From positions 1 to 64,000 of the forward strand of contig NZ_AUWQ01000038.1 in NCBI RefSeq assembly GCF_000455205.1: a stretch of 64,000 bases of DNA, in the 5' to 3' direction. Source of the DNA: Mycobacterium sp. UM_CSW (GTDB lineage: Bacteria > Actinomycetota > Actinomycetes > Mycobacteriales > Mycobacteriaceae). Made by a program: the position numbers and the translations under genes. Positions 1 to 8,453 of the stretch are shown piece by piece (positions within the stretch are counted from its first letter, which is position 1; every line of letters starts with the position of its first letter). The notes beneath the pieces were generated by a model, which was not told the DNA's origin, did no database searches, and saw only the letters and a program-made list of their open reading frames with translations.

Positions 1-405
1 GGGCTGCCCGGTTCCCGGCGCACCGTCGGCGCCGTTACCGATCAACGGACGCCCCAGCAATAATTCGGTGGGCGCATTGATCACGCCCAACACGTCGTCC
101 TCCAGGGTCTGCAACGGCGACGCGTTGGCGGCCTCGGCGAGGGCATACGCGCCCGCACCGCCGGTCAGGGTCTGCACGAACTGCCGATGGAAAGACGCCG
201 CCTGCGCGCTCAACGCTTGAAAGGCCTGACCGTGATCGCTGAACAGCGCCGCGATCGCGCCCGAGACCTCGTCGGCCCCCGCCGCCAGCACCCCGGTCGT
301 CGCACCGGCCGCCGCCGTATGGGCTTCAGTCAGGGCAGACCCGATAATCTCCAAATCCGTTGCCGCAGAGGTCAATACCTCCGGCGCCGCCACCACAAAC
401 GACAT
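1..405 (-). CDS. PE_PGRS family protein, N-terminal part (runs off window)
   Basis: The reading frame is open from ATG at 405 to the window edge (135 codons). The protein begins [19 protein letters not shown], the conserved start of the mycobacterial PE domain, a helical secretion module of about 100 residues recognised by type VII (ESX) secretion. It then reaches the linker [17 protein letters not shown], which in PE_PGRS proteins sits immediately before the Gly-Ala/Gly-Asn repeat region. The repeats themselves therefore lie outside the window. A good ribosome site (GGAGGG) precedes the ATG. Family membership is near certain; the particular PE_PGRS member and function cannot be told from this part. 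Confidence 0.9.
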   Translation of the reverse strand, partial: MSFVVAAPEVLTSAATDLEIIGSALTEAHTAAAGATTGVLAAGADEVSGAIAALFSDHGQAFQALSAQAASFHRQFVQTLTGGAGAYALAEAANASPLQTLEDDVLGVINAPTELLLGRPLIGNGADGAPGTGQP

Positions 406-657
406 GTCTTCCCTCCGCCCACGCAGCCGTATTCGGCGCGTCCGGGCGGCGTCACGGCGACGGCGAGCCGCAGCGTGGGGGTGTCGCGGTTGGTGTGGCC
501 GTGCCGGCCGCCCGGAGCGCTCGCCGCCAAGTGTGCGGAGTCGGGCGGCCCCGGGATATCGGGAATTTTCCCTATTTTTGGGTGTCAGCGGCCGCGAAGG
601 TGCAACTACCGACAGCTCCACTCGGGAAACGCGTCGGTAACGGCACTTTCGCGGCGG

Positions 658-1533
658 TTACACGGTCTGCTGGCCGCCCGCCTTGGCCAGCGTCTCGAAC
701 TCCTCGTCGGTCAAGGTGATCTCGGCGGCGGCGACGTTCTCCTCCAGGTGCGCGACGCTGGACGTGCCCGGAATCGGCAGCATCACCGGCGAGCGCTTCA
801 GCAGCCAGGCCAGCGCCAGCTGCGACGGGCTCGCGTCGTGCTCGGCGGCGATGCGCTGCAGCGGGCCGTCCGGCGCGGCCAGCGGCCCGGCGGCCAGCGG
901 GAACCACGGGATGAAGCCGATGCCCAGCTTGGTCGCGGCGTCCAGCAGCGGCTCGGCGCCGCGAGAGGCCAGGTTGTACATGTTCTGCACCGACACGATC
1001 TCGGTGATCTGCTGGGCGGCGGTGAGCTGGTCGACGTCGATCTCGGACAGGCCGATGTGGCGGATCTTGCCCTCGTTCTTCAGCGCGAGCAGCTCGCCCA
1101 CCTGGTCGGCCAGTGGGTAGTTGGGGTCGATGCGATGCAGCTGGAACAGGTCGATGGTCTCCACGCCGAGGCGGCGCAAACTCATCTCGCATTCCTGGCG
1201 CAGGTAGCTCGGGTTGCCCAGCGGCACCCACACGTCGGGGCCGGTGCGCAGCAGACCCGCCTTGGTGGCGATCACCAGGCCGTCGTAGGGGTGCAGCGCG
1301 TCGTGAATGATCTCCTCGGAAACGTAGGGCCCGTAGGAGTCCGCGGTGTCGATGAAGTTCACCCCGAGCTCGACGGCGCGGCGCAACACCCGCACGCATT
1401 CGTCGCGGTCGGCGGGCGGGCCCCACACGCCCTTGCCGGTCAGGCGCATGGCGCCGAAACCGAGCCGGTTGACGGTCAGGTCGCCGCCGAGGGTGAACGT
1501 TCCGGATGCTTGGGCAACAGTCTGAGTGGTCAC
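658..1533 (-). CDS. Aldo/keto reductase
   Basis: A 291-residue NAD(P)H-dependent oxidoreductase of the aldo/keto reductase (TIM barrel) superfamily. Visible signatures are the N-terminal GFGAMRLTGKGVWGPP, the DTADSYGP segment carrying the catalytic Asp and Tyr, a catalytic-Lys segment (ATKAGLL), FQLHRID, and a C-terminal cofactor-loop region with PIPGTSS. Length is normal for the family. The GTG at 1533 is preferred over an upstream in-frame ATG because a TANNNT -10 box lies 7 nt before it, as in leaderless mycobacterial mRNAs. It is divergent from the DUF1990 gene. The substrate is unknown. Confidence 0.85.
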   Translation of the reverse strand: MTTQTVAQASGTFTLGGDLTVNRLGFGAMRLTGKGVWGPPADRDECVRVLRRAVELGVNFIDTADSYGPYVSEEIIHDALHPYDGLVIATKAGLLRTGPDVWVPLGNPSYLRQECEMSLRRLGVETIDLFQLHRIDPNYPLADQVGELLALKNEGKIRHIGLSEIDVDQLTAAQQITEIVSVQNMYNLASRGAEPLLDAATKLGIGFIPWFPLAAGPLAAPDGPLQRIAAEHDASPSQLALAWLLKRSPVMLPIPGTSSVAHLEENVAAAEITLTDEEFETLAKAGGQQTV

Positions 1534-1556
1534 TCCTACGACCGTACGCTGAACCT
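1534..1556. promoter_or_regulatory. Compact divergent promoter for two apparently leaderless genes
   Basis: Only 23 bp separate two divergent GTG start codons. On the plus strand TACGCT (1545-1550) is followed by 6 nt and then the GTG at 1557. On the minus strand TACGGT (complement of 1541-1546) is followed by 7 nt and then the GTG at 1533. The two -10 hexamers share the central GTAC. In mycobacteria TANNNT at this spacing marks leaderless transcription starts. This is an inference from sequence; no transcription data are available here. Confidence 0.6.
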
Positions 1557-2057
1557 GTGGACCTACAAGCGCTCGAAGAACTTCCACTCACCTACAAAGA
1601 GATAGGCGCCACCGCCAACGGCGAGTTGCCCGACGGGTACGACCACCAGCACAACGAGCGTCAAATCGGCACCGGCCGAACGCGTTTCGAGCAGGCCGGC
1701 GACGCGGTCATGCGCTGGGGCATGCAACGCGGATCCGGCCTGCGGGTGCAGGCCAGCACCGAGGTGGCCGAGGTCGACGCCGTCTTGGTGGTGCGACTGG
1801 GTTTTCTGCCCGCGCCGTGCCGGGTCGTCTACGTCGTCGACGAGCCCGACATCCGCGGGTTCGCCTACGGCACGCTGCCGGGCCACCCGGAGTCGGGCGA
1901 GGAGCGCTTCGTCGTGCGCCGCGACCCGGCCACCGACGCGGTGTATGCGGAGGTGTCGGCGTTCTCCCGGCCCGCCGCCTGGTGGAGCAAGGCCGGCGGG
2001 CCGGTCGTCAGGGCGGCCCAGCGCGTCATCGCCCGGCGCTATCTGCGCGCCGTGTAG
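1557..2057 (+). CDS. DUF1990 family protein
   Basis: A 166-residue protein of the DUF1990 family. It shows the typical LPLTYKEIGATANGELPDGY opening, a central GFLPAPCRVVYVVDEPDIRGFAYGTLPGHPESGEE-type core (only the gist is given here), and a C-terminal AWWSKAGGPVVRAAQRVIARRYL tail. The family has no firmly assigned function. The in-frame ATG at 1506 would overlap the divergent reductase, so GTG 1557 with a -10 box 6 nt upstream is the better start. Its stop lies 3 bp from the convergent nitronate monooxygenase stop. Confidence 0.8.
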   Translation: MDLQALEELPLTYKEIGATANGELPDGYDHQHNERQIGTGRTRFEQAGDAVMRWGMQRGSGLRVQASTEVAEVDAVLVVRLGFLPAPCRVVYVVDEPDIRGFAYGTLPGHPESGEERFVVRRDPATDAVYAEVSAFSRPAAWWSKAGGPVVRAAQRVIARRYLRAV

Positions 2058-2060
2058 CCG

Positions 2061-3002
2061 CTACGAGCCCCAACCGGTCAGCAGCTTCTCCGCACCCGCG
2101 CACATCTGCGCGATGACCTCACCCACCGGCGCGTCGTCGCGGATCATCCCGACGCCCTCGCCGGCATCGACGGGCGCGACGCGGCGATCGTCGGCGGCGA
2201 CGGCCGCGGCCAGTTCGTCGCACGCCGACACATCGAGCGCGTCCTCGTGGCCCGTCCAGCGCGCGACGAAGTCGTTGGCCAACACGCGCGACGGAAACTT
2301 CGCCGGCCAGGGCAACCCCCGGGCGACGTCGAATGCCCGGGTGACGGCCGTGTCGGTCGCCCGGGCGGCGATCAGCGCGCGCCGGCTGCCGTCGCCGGTG
2401 AGCGCCTCCGGGCAAGCCGCGAGCCGGGTGCCCACCCATGCCCCGCTCGCGCCGGCCGCCAGGACCGCGGCCAGGCTGCGCGCCGAGGCGACGCCACCGC
2501 CCGCGAGGACGGGCACCGTGACGGCGTCCAACACGTCGTCGAGCAACGGCAGCGTGGCGAGTTTGACCTGGCCGTGCCCGCCGCCCTCGGACCCCCGCGC
2601 GACCAGGATGTCCACGCCGGCGTCGACGGCCCGGCGGGCGCCCAACCCGTCGTAAACCTGTGTGGCGGTGGGGATTCCGGCGTCGTGTGCCTTGGCGACC
2701 CACGACCAGTCGGTGCCGAAACTGACCGACAACAGGGCGGGCCCGGCGGCCAGCGCGTCCTCGAGCAAGCCCTGCTGGGTCCGAATCACCCAGTCCACCA
2801 AGCCAATTCCGAATCTCCCGCGCACATGCGGCAACTGGGCTTGCAGCGCTTCCCGGCTGCCGTCGCTGCCCATGCCGACCATGCCCAGCCCGCCGGCCGC
2901 GGTAACGGCAGCGGCCAACCGGCCACCGGCGACCCCACCCATCGGGGCGTTGACGATCGGCACCCGCAGCCCGAAACTCCTTGACCAGGGCGTGGATAGC
3001 AT
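2061..3002 (-). CDS. Nitronate monooxygenase (2-nitropropane dioxygenase family)
   Basis: A 313-residue FMN-dependent TIM-barrel enzyme of the nitronate monooxygenase family. Visible motifs are VPIVNAPMGGVAGGRLAAAV near the N terminus, the mid-protein ARGSEGGGHG loop, and VPVLAGGGVASARS for phosphate/FMN binding, followed by GASGAWVGTR. The conserved catalytic His of class I enzymes would correspond to the GGGHG segment. It follows the cupin gene with a 4-bp gap on the same strand, so the two are probably co-transcribed. Family members oxidise propionate 3-nitronate or act as enoyl reductases; which applies here is not clear. Confidence 0.85.
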   Translation of the reverse strand: MLSTPWSRSFGLRVPIVNAPMGGVAGGRLAAAVTAAGGLGMVGMGSDGSREALQAQLPHVRGRFGIGLVDWVIRTQQGLLEDALAAGPALLSVSFGTDWSWVAKAHDAGIPTATQVYDGLGARRAVDAGVDILVARGSEGGGHGQVKLATLPLLDDVLDAVTVPVLAGGGVASARSLAAVLAAGASGAWVGTRLAACPEALTGDGSRRALIAARATDTAVTRAFDVARGLPWPAKFPSRVLANDFVARWTGHEDALDVSACDELAAAVAADDRRVAPVDAGEGVGMIRDDAPVGEVIAQMCAGAEKLLTGWGS

Positions 3003-3006
3003 CCGG

Positions 3007-3351
3007 CTAGTGCGCCCCGGGCTGGCTCTTCAGCACGGTCAGCATGACCACGGAATCCTCGACGGCGTGCAGGGCGTGCCGCTCCGCCGGGATCGCGACG
3101 TAGTCGCCGGCCTTGCCTTCCCAGGCGTCGCCGCCGGTCGTCAGGCGGACGTGGCCCTGCAACACCTGCAGCGTCGCCTCGCCGGGGCTGTCGTGTTCCG
3201 ACAGGTCGTGGTCGGCCAGCAGGGCGAGCACGGTCTGCCGAAGCTCGTGGGTGTGACCGCCGTGGATGGTGTGCGCGGCGCGTCCGCTGTGCGACCGCCC
3301 CGCCTCGGCCAGCTTTTCGGAGGCCAGGCCGGTCAACGAGATGGATTCCAT
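3007..3351 (-). CDS. Small cupin-domain protein (Rv2619c-like)
   Basis: A 114-residue single-domain cupin. The signature is visible as EHDSPGEATLQVLQGHVRL followed by the second motif GDYVAIPAERHALHAVEDS, with His/Glu positions suited to metal binding. It begins MESISLTGLASEKLAEA, which resembles my memory of Rv2619c. It lies just upstream of the nitronate monooxygenase on the same strand and downstream of the membrane-protein gene. Cupins of this size often bind metals or small ligands, and the role here is unknown. Confidence 0.8.
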   Translation of the reverse strand: MESISLTGLASEKLAEAGRSHSGRAAHTIHGGHTHELRQTVLALLADHDLSEHDSPGEATLQVLQGHVRLTTGGDAWEGKAGDYVAIPAERHALHAVEDSVVMLTVLKSQPGAH

Positions 3352-3381
3352 AGTCGTCTCCTTCGGTCGTGCGAGCCCGCA

Positions 3382-3807
3382 TCAGGCGGTCAATAGCAGT
3401 ATCCCCGCCACCAGCAGGGCCACGGCCTTGACCGCCTCCAGGCCGATGTAGCCGTAGTGGGAGTGGGACCGCGGCCCGTCCGATCCGGCGAGCACCGCAT
3501 CGGAGCGGCGGGTCAGCGCCGGGCGCACCGCGATCAACTGGATCGCCAGGGCGGCGACGGCGACGGCGAACGCCGCGGTGATCCGCGCGGGCGTCGGGCC
3601 CGACACCACGATCGCGACGATGACGAGGGCGAAGGCGACCTCGACGGTGTTGAGCGCGCGAAAGACCAGGCGCCCGATGCCGAGGCCGATCTGCAGCGTC
3701 ACGTTGGGCGCGCGGAACTTCAGCGGGGCTTCGAGGAACGAGATGGCCAGCACCATGCCGAGCCAGACGAAGGTGACCGCGACGGCGACCGCGGATCCGG
3801 GGCTCAC
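3382..3807 (-). CDS. Four-helix membrane protein (Rv2620c-like)
   Basis: A 141-residue hydrophobic protein with about four membrane helices: AVAVAVTFVWLGMVLAISF, VEVAFALVIVAIVVSG, ITAAFAVAVAALAIQLIAV and AVKAVALLVAGILLLTA. The short loops include RSHSHYGYIGLEAVK before the last helix. Its GTG start overlaps the stop of the upstream regulator gene by four bases (GTGA), implying translational coupling. The partner regulator carries cysteines that may hold an Fe-S cluster, so the pair may be a redox-responsive regulator with its membrane effector. No function is known to me for this family. Confidence 0.8.
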   Translation of the reverse strand: MSPGSAVAVAVTFVWLGMVLAISFLEAPLKFRAPNVTLQIGLGIGRLVFRALNTVEVAFALVIVAIVVSGPTPARITAAFAVAVAALAIQLIAVRPALTRRSDAVLAGSDGPRSHSHYGYIGLEAVKAVALLVAGILLLTA

Positions 3808-4478
3808 CGGGCCGGGCCGGCTGGCGAGACGTGGGCCAGGCACAGATCCGGTTCGACGAACGCGTCGAGGCGATCGACCGAAACCGGCGCGCCCCACGCC
3901 TCCAGGGCTCCCTGCATCAGGCCGAGGTGGATCGGGCACACGACCGCGCCACGGGTTTCGGCCAGTTCCAGGAATGGGCAGTGCCGCAGGCCCACCAGTT
4001 GCTCGCCGTCGGACGTCCGGCGCTCCGGGGCGAAGCCGAGGTCGTCGAGGACGCCGACCAGCCGATCGACCGCTTCGTCGGCGCCCCGGGCCTTCGGCGC
4101 CTTGGCGCGTGACTCCAGGTTCCGCCCCCAGACCCGGCCCGCGGCAACCGCCTTTGCGCGCGGATTCCGCTCGGCTGCCAGCGCCTCGGTCAGAACTTCG
4201 GCCAGCATGCGGTAGTGGCGCGTCCCGCCGCGATCCATCTGCCGCACCGCCTGGAACATCAGCGGCGGGCGCCCGGGGCCCTTGCGGTCGTGCTCCACCT
4301 GCTCCACCTGGCTGGCCGCGAGCAGGCTGTCGAGGTGGAAGCGCACGGTATTCGGGTGCACGCCAAGCTGTTCGGCGATCGCAACGATGCTCAGCGGATC
4401 GGGCGACGACCGCAGTAGCCGCAGCACCTCGCGGCGGCGGCGTCCGGTGTTTTCTCCCACTGACGTAATGCCGCTCAC
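3804..4478 (-). CDS. SufR/ArsR-type HTH regulator with candidate Fe-S cysteines (Rv2621c-like)
   Basis: A 224-residue regulator. The winged helix-turn-helix spans roughly residues 14-75 (LSIVAIAEQLGVHPNTVRFH as recognition region, then GPGRPPLMF as wing). The C-terminal half has three cysteines at about 167, 181 and 213 in the pattern CPFLEL, VVCPIHLGLMQG, DLCLAHV. This resembles the Fe-S-binding C-terminal region of SufR-type repressors. The start is GTG 4478. The gene is coupled to the downstream membrane protein by GTGA. It is probably autoregulatory, and the effector is inferred rather than shown. Confidence 0.8.
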   Translation of the reverse strand: MSGITSVGENTGRRRREVLRLLRSSPDPLSIVAIAEQLGVHPNTVRFHLDSLLAASQVEQVEHDRKGPGRPPLMFQAVRQMDRGGTRHYRMLAEVLTEALAAERNPRAKAVAAGRVWGRNLESRAKAPKARGADEAVDRLVGVLDDLGFAPERRTSDGEQLVGLRHCPFLELAETRGAVVCPIHLGLMQGALEAWGAPVSVDRLDAFVEPDLCLAHVSPAGPAR

Positions 4479-4662
4479 GCTCCTTTGGTCTCGTCGGCCC
4501 TGGGCTGGGCGGCGACCAGCGATGTGTCGACATCGCGGGCCCCATTATCGGCCAGGTGGGGGGCGCGCTCCACCGGCAGGTCGCACGTCACGTCGCTCGA
4601 CTTTACACAACCGCTCTTGTGAAAAGAGGACGGGCGCCGAAAACTTCTGTGCCACGCGCGGT

Positions 4663-4682
4663 CTTGTGACAAACGCCCCTGC
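4663..4682 (+). promoter_or_regulatory. DosR-like box upstream of universal stress protein
   Basis: The 20-mer CTTGTGACAAACGCCCCTGC matches 10 of the 14 core positions of the DosR consensus GGGACTWWAGTCCC (core 4666-4679). Its centre is about 75 bp before the ATG at 4748. The homologue Rv2623 is a DosR-regulon member in M. tuberculosis. The match is imperfect, so confidence is moderate. Confidence 0.45.
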
Positions 4683-4747
4683 TGAAACGCACCCGGCCCC
4701 GATACGGTCGTGCGTGAACGGCCACGCCGACGAATCGAGGACTGGGG

Positions 4748-5638
4748 ATGTCATCACAGAACGCACGTTTGGGAATCGTCGTCGGCATCGACGACTCGCC
4801 GGCCGCCAGGACAGCGGTGCAGTGGGCGGCGCGCGACGCCGAACTGCGCAACGTGCCGCTGACCCTCGTGCACGCCGTTTCTCCCGAGGTTCGGACGTGG
4901 CTGAGGACGCCTGTGCCGGCCGGGGTGATGCGTTGGCAGCAGGAGCACGGTCGCCGACTAATCGACGAGGCGCTCAAGGTCGTCGAAGCGGCCTCGCGGC
5001 GCGGCGGCCCGGCCGGTATCCACACCGAAATCCTTTCCTCGGCAGCCGTTCCGACGCTGATCGACTTGTCCAAGGAGGCGGACATGCTGGTCACGGGGGC
5101 GCAGGGCAGCGGCCGCTGGCCCGGCCGACTGCTGGGCTCGGTCAGCTCGGCCCTGCTGCGTCACGCGCACTGCCCGGTTGCGATCATCCACGAGGACCCC
5201 GCGACCCCGGGCGCCGGTCGGGGCCCGGTGCTGCTCGGCGTCGACGGCTCACCGGCATCCGAGCCCGCAACCGCGATCGCCTTCGATGAGGCGTCTCGCC
5301 GTAACGCGGACTTGGTGGCCCTGCACGCGTGGAGTGATCTCGACCGATCAGAGTGGCCCGAAATTAATTGGCCCACAACCCAATCGGCCGCCGAAGAGGT
5401 GTTGGCCGAGCGGCTGGCGGGCTGGCAGGAGCAGTATCCCGACGTGGGGGTGACCCGTATCGTCGTGCAGGCCCAGCCGGCACGACGGCTGGTCGAGCAG
5501 TCCGCGGGGGCGCAGCTGGTCGTGGTCGGCAGCCGGGGCCGCGGCGGTTTCGCCGGAATGCTGGTCGGATCCGTCGGGGAAGCCGTCGCCCAGATGGCGC
5601 AGGCGCCGGTGATCGTGGCGCGCGAGGCCCCGGCCTAG
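4748..5638 (+). CDS. Universal stress protein, two UspA domains (Rv2623/TB31.7-like)
   Basis: A 296-residue tandem UspA protein. Domain 1 (about 8-150) starts GIVVGIDDSPAARTAVQWA and ends with the ATP-binding pattern G-x2-G-x9-G-S in GAQGSGRWPGRLLGSVS. Domain 2 (about 158-295) repeats this with LLGVDGSPASEPA and GSRGRGGFAGMLVGSV. Both domains therefore look ATP-binding. It closely resembles M. tuberculosis Rv2623, a hypoxia-induced ATP-binding protein that slows growth. A DosR-like box lies upstream. Its stop overlaps the convergent GAF-ANTAR stop within a shared CTAG. Confidence 0.92.
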   Translation: MSSQNARLGIVVGIDDSPAARTAVQWAARDAELRNVPLTLVHAVSPEVRTWLRTPVPAGVMRWQQEHGRRLIDEALKVVEAASRRGGPAGIHTEILSSAAVPTLIDLSKEADMLVTGAQGSGRWPGRLLGSVSSALLRHAHCPVAIIHEDPATPGAGRGPVLLGVDGSPASEPATAIAFDEASRRNADLVALHAWSDLDRSEWPEINWPTTQSAAEEVLAERLAGWQEQYPDVGVTRIVVQAQPARRLVEQSAGAQLVVVGSRGRGGFAGMLVGSVGEAVAQMAQAPVIVAREAPA

Positions 5639-6432
5639 TCGCCGTGCTCGCCCACGAGATGCGCATCGTCGGGGCGGAACCGCAGCCGCCCCTCCACCAC
5701 CGAGCGCGCGACATCGGTGAGCGGCCTGTGGTGGTGGTAGGCATACGCGCGCAACCGCACCAACGCCTGCAGCGGTGAAACAGCGAGGCGTTCGGAAAGC
5801 ATTCCGGCGGCTTGGTGAATCTCGGCGTGCCAGAGAACCGGACCGGGGCCGTCGGCGTGCTGGGCTTCCGGTGGCGGAATGCCACATTCGGCGTCGACCA
5901 CCAGCAGCAGCGCGGTGTCGGCATAGATCAGCGCGTCCATCAACCGGCCCTGATCGAGGTGGCCCGTGGTGTCGCCGAAGAGGTCGAGCACGCCAACCTC
6001 GATGGCGCCCAACGCCAGCGGAAGGCTGTACATCGCCCGTATCCCGAGCCGACCCGCTTCCGCCGCGAAGGTCGGCCAGCGGCGGCTGCTATGCGGCGCG
6101 GCCAGATCGCTTACCAGGGTCGGCCTCCCGCGCGCCAGCGCATCGACCCCCGGGCCCTGTCCCAAGGTCACCTGCAACTCTTCGGCCTCGCCGGCTCGCG
6201 AATCCGTGACATACGCGGGTTTTAACGTCCAGTTGTCGCTCGTCAGAATCAGACCGGCGGCGCTGGCACCGACCGCCTCCACGCAAGCCAGACACGCGTG
6301 CCCGGAAGACATCGGCGATCCGTCGCGTCCGGCGAGCGACGCGATCGACGCCCAAACCCGGGAAGTACGGTCACCGTTCAAGACCCAGATCATTCCCGTC
6401 GCGATCACCGGCCGATAAGAGCCAAACGTCAC
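5635..6432 (-). CDS. GAF and ANTAR domain RNA-binding antiterminator
   Basis: A 265-residue protein. The GAF-type sensor spans about residues 45-175 (LACVEAVGASAAGLILTS ... GQGPGVDALARGRPTLVSDLA ... GIRAMYSLPLALGAIEVGVLDLF). It is followed by a C-terminal ANTAR domain (about 195-255: AEIHQAAGMLSERLAVSPLQ). ANTAR proteins bind paired RNA hairpins and cause antitermination. The start is GTG 6432, 18 bp after the universal stress protein gene in the same direction, so it is probably the last gene of the DosR-boxed operon beginning at 9062. The GAF ligand is unknown; the internal Met at residue 14 is an alternative start. Confidence 0.82.
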   Translation of the reverse strand: MTFGSYRPVIATGMIWVLNGDRTSRVWASIASLAGRDGSPMSSGHACLACVEAVGASAAGLILTSDNWTLKPAYVTDSRAGEAEELQVTLGQGPGVDALARGRPTLVSDLAAPHSSRRWPTFAAEAGRLGIRAMYSLPLALGAIEVGVLDLFGDTTGHLDQGRLMDALIYADTALLLVVDAECGIPPPEAQHADGPGPVLWHAEIHQAAGMLSERLAVSPLQALVRLRAYAYHHHRPLTDVARSVVEGRLRFRPDDAHLVGEHGD

Positions 6433-6450
6433 TTCTTGGGCGCCGGCGCG

Positions 6451-7242
6451 CTAGCGGACGACGAGCACCGAGCATTCGGGGTGGCGGAAGAGCGGGTGAC
6501 CGTAAGGCCCGACCAGCCGCGCCAACTGGCCGGCCTCCGTGCCGCTGATTACCGCGAGCAGGATTCGCTCGTCGTGGGAGGCCAGGAAACCGGCGATGGC
6601 TTCCCTGGTGGTGATCGGGTAGAAGCGCACCTCGGGGTGACGATGGCGCCAGTCCTGCACCCGCTGTTGGAACCGGCAGTCGGCGTGGTCGGTGAGGTCC
6701 TCCGGTCGTCCACCCAGGACGAGCATGGGCGCCCGACGCAATTTCGCCTCTCCCACAGCGTGTTTCATTACAACGTCGTCGTCGGGCGCGTCGGACATCC
6801 GGACCACGATCCAGTTGATGTCCGGCGGTGGCTGGTCGACATCGGTACGCAGGATCGCCACCGGGCAATGCGCCTTCTCGGCCAGCTCGGTTGCCGTCGA
6901 ACCCAGGATGGAGCGGGCGTAGCGCCCGATTCCGGTGGACCCGGCGCAGATCATCTCGGCATCCGAGGACGCCTCGACCAGCAGCGCGCCGGTCGGCCCG
7001 CGACCGATTTCGGTTTCGACGGCGACGGGTTTTCCGCTGGCCTCGATCGCCGATCGGGCCGCCCGAAGCGATTTCTCGGCATGGGTGAGGTCACGGGCGT
7101 AGTCGTCCGGGGATAGATGCGTCGGCTTCATGACCGCGACAAGGCGCAGCGGCACGTGGCGGCTGATGGCCTCGTCGACGCCCCACAGCGCGGCCGCGAT
7201 CGCCGCCGGCGAGCCGTCGATCCCCACGATGATCGGTTTCAC
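6451..7242 (-). CDS. Universal stress protein (Rv2624c-like)
   Basis: A 263-residue UspA-family protein beginning PIIVGIDGSPAAIAAALWGV. The first domain has the ATP-binding loop in AGSTGIGRYARSILGSTATEL. The second half is degenerate and lacks the glycine-rich loop, as appears usual for this subgroup. Position next to the M50 protease matches the M. tuberculosis order Rv2624c-Rv2625c. The GTG start at 7242 lies 24 bp after the protease stop, so co-transcription from the DosR-boxed promoter near 9150 is likely. Confidence 0.88.
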   Translation of the reverse strand: MKPIIVGIDGSPAAIAAALWGVDEAISRHVPLRLVAVMKPTHLSPDDYARDLTHAEKSLRAARSAIEASGKPVAVETEIGRGPTGALLVEASSDAEMICAGSTGIGRYARSILGSTATELAEKAHCPVAILRTDVDQPPPDINWIVVRMSDAPDDDVVMKHAVGEAKLRRAPMLVLGGRPEDLTDHADCRFQQRVQDWRHRHPEVRFYPITTREAIAGFLASHDERILLAVISGTEAGQLARLVGPYGHPLFRHPECSVLVVR

Positions 7243-7266
7243 AATCCTCCCAACACCTTTCGGCCG

Positions 7267-8418
7267 CTAGACGGGAGACGTCACGGCCGGTCCACGGTGC
7301 GCGAGCCGGTAGACGTCCATCAGCCGGGTGAGGTCGCTCGGCGTGACGATGCCGACCACCTCGCCGCCGTCGAGCACCAGGGCGCGGCTGCGGGGACCGG
7401 CCGGCGCCATCCGCTCGAGCAGCGCGGTCAGCGGCTCCCGCGGCCCGGCGGTGGGCACCGCGTCCAGCGGCAGCGCGATGTCGGCCACCCGGGTGCTGCC
7501 CCGCGCGTCCGGCGCCACGTCGCGCAGCTGGGTCAGCGTCACCAGTCCCACGATCGATCCGTCCGGATCGTTGACGGGGTACGCCGAGTGACGGTCGCCC
7601 AGGACGTAGCGCTGGATGAAATCCTCGACCGTGAGCCAGGCGGGCGCGGTGTGCGGGTGCGCGGTCATCGCGTCGGAGACGCTCACCCCGGCGAAGAGCT
7701 GTCGCGTCGTAATCCGGGCCTCTTCCTCGCGACTCGCGGCGAAGATGAACCAGCCGATGAAGGCCAGCCAGACGCCGCCGACCACGCCCCCCGCGACGAA
7801 TTCGGCCAGGCCCAAACCGATCAGGACGTACGCGACCACCCGTCCCGCATGCGCCGCCCCGATGCCGGCGCGCACGATGTCGCCATGGCGCCGCCACAGG
7901 TACGCACGCAGCACGCGGCCGCCGTCGAGCGGTGCGCCGGGCAACAGGTTGAACAGGCCCAGCAGCAGGTTGATGCCGGCCAGCCACGAGGCGACGCCGA
8001 CGACGACGGGCGCGGCATGCAGGGCGCGCAGCGCCGCGACCAGGCCGCCGAATGCCGCCGCCAAGGCCAGGCTGGTGGCCGGGCCCGCGATCGCGATCCG
8101 GAAGGCCGCCTTGGGCGTCTTCGCCTCACCGCCGAGGTTGGTCACCCCGCCGAACAGCCACAGCGTGACGCTCTCCACGGCCACCCCGGCCCGGCGGGCG
8201 ACCACGGCATGCGCGAGCTCGTGGGCCAACAGCGACGCCAGCAGCACCAGCGCGCCGCACGCTCCGGCCAGCCAATAGACCGGGGCCGAATACCCCTTGG
8301 CGGTGCCGGGCAGCGTGCTCGCCAGGCTCCAGGTGAACAGCCACAGGATGACCAGCACGCTCCAGTTCACGTTCACCGGAAACCCGGCAACCCTGCCCAG
8401 CGGGATCGCGTCGCGCAC
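7267..8418 (-). CDS. Site-2-type M50 zinc metalloprotease with CBS domains (Rv2625c-like)
   Basis: A 383-residue membrane protease. The N-terminal membrane region carries the zinc motif [13 protein letters not shown] (HExxH, residues about 66-70). The second metal-ligand motif is [12 protein letters not shown] in a later helix. Four to six hydrophobic segments extend to about residue 230 ([20 protein letters not shown]). Two CBS domains follow (about 245-305 and 315-375, the latter with [20 protein letters not shown]), suggesting nucleotide-sensing control. It starts at GTG 8418 ([20 protein letters not shown]). The gene belongs to the minus-strand dormancy operon; its substrate is not known. 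Confidence 0.9.
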   Translation of the reverse strand: MRDAIPLGRVAGFPVNVNWSVLVILWLFTWSLASTLPGTAKGYSAPVYWLAGACGALVLLASLLAHELAHAVVARRAGVAVESVTLWLFGGVTNLGGEAKTPKAAFRIAIAGPATSLALAAAFGGLVAALRALHAAPVVVGVASWLAGINLLLGLFNLLPGAPLDGGRVLRAYLWRRHGDIVRAGIGAAHAGRVVAYVLIGLGLAEFVAGGVVGGVWLAFIGWFIFAASREEEARITTRQLFAGVSVSDAMTAHPHTAPAWLTVEDFIQRYVLGDRHSAYPVNDPDGSIVGLVTLTQLRDVAPDARGSTRVADIALPLDAVPTAGPREPLTALLERMAPAGPRSRALVLDGGEVVGIVTPSDLTRLMDVYRLAHRGPAVTSPV

Positions 8419-8453
8419 CTAGAACCTCCAAAGTCGGGGGCGGACAGATTGTT

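Noticed and set aside
187-1605. Long plus-strand ORFs overlapping the PE_PGRS and aldo/keto reductase genes
   Set aside because: They are antisense or shifted shadows of high-GC genes with Arg/Gly-heavy composition and no domain.
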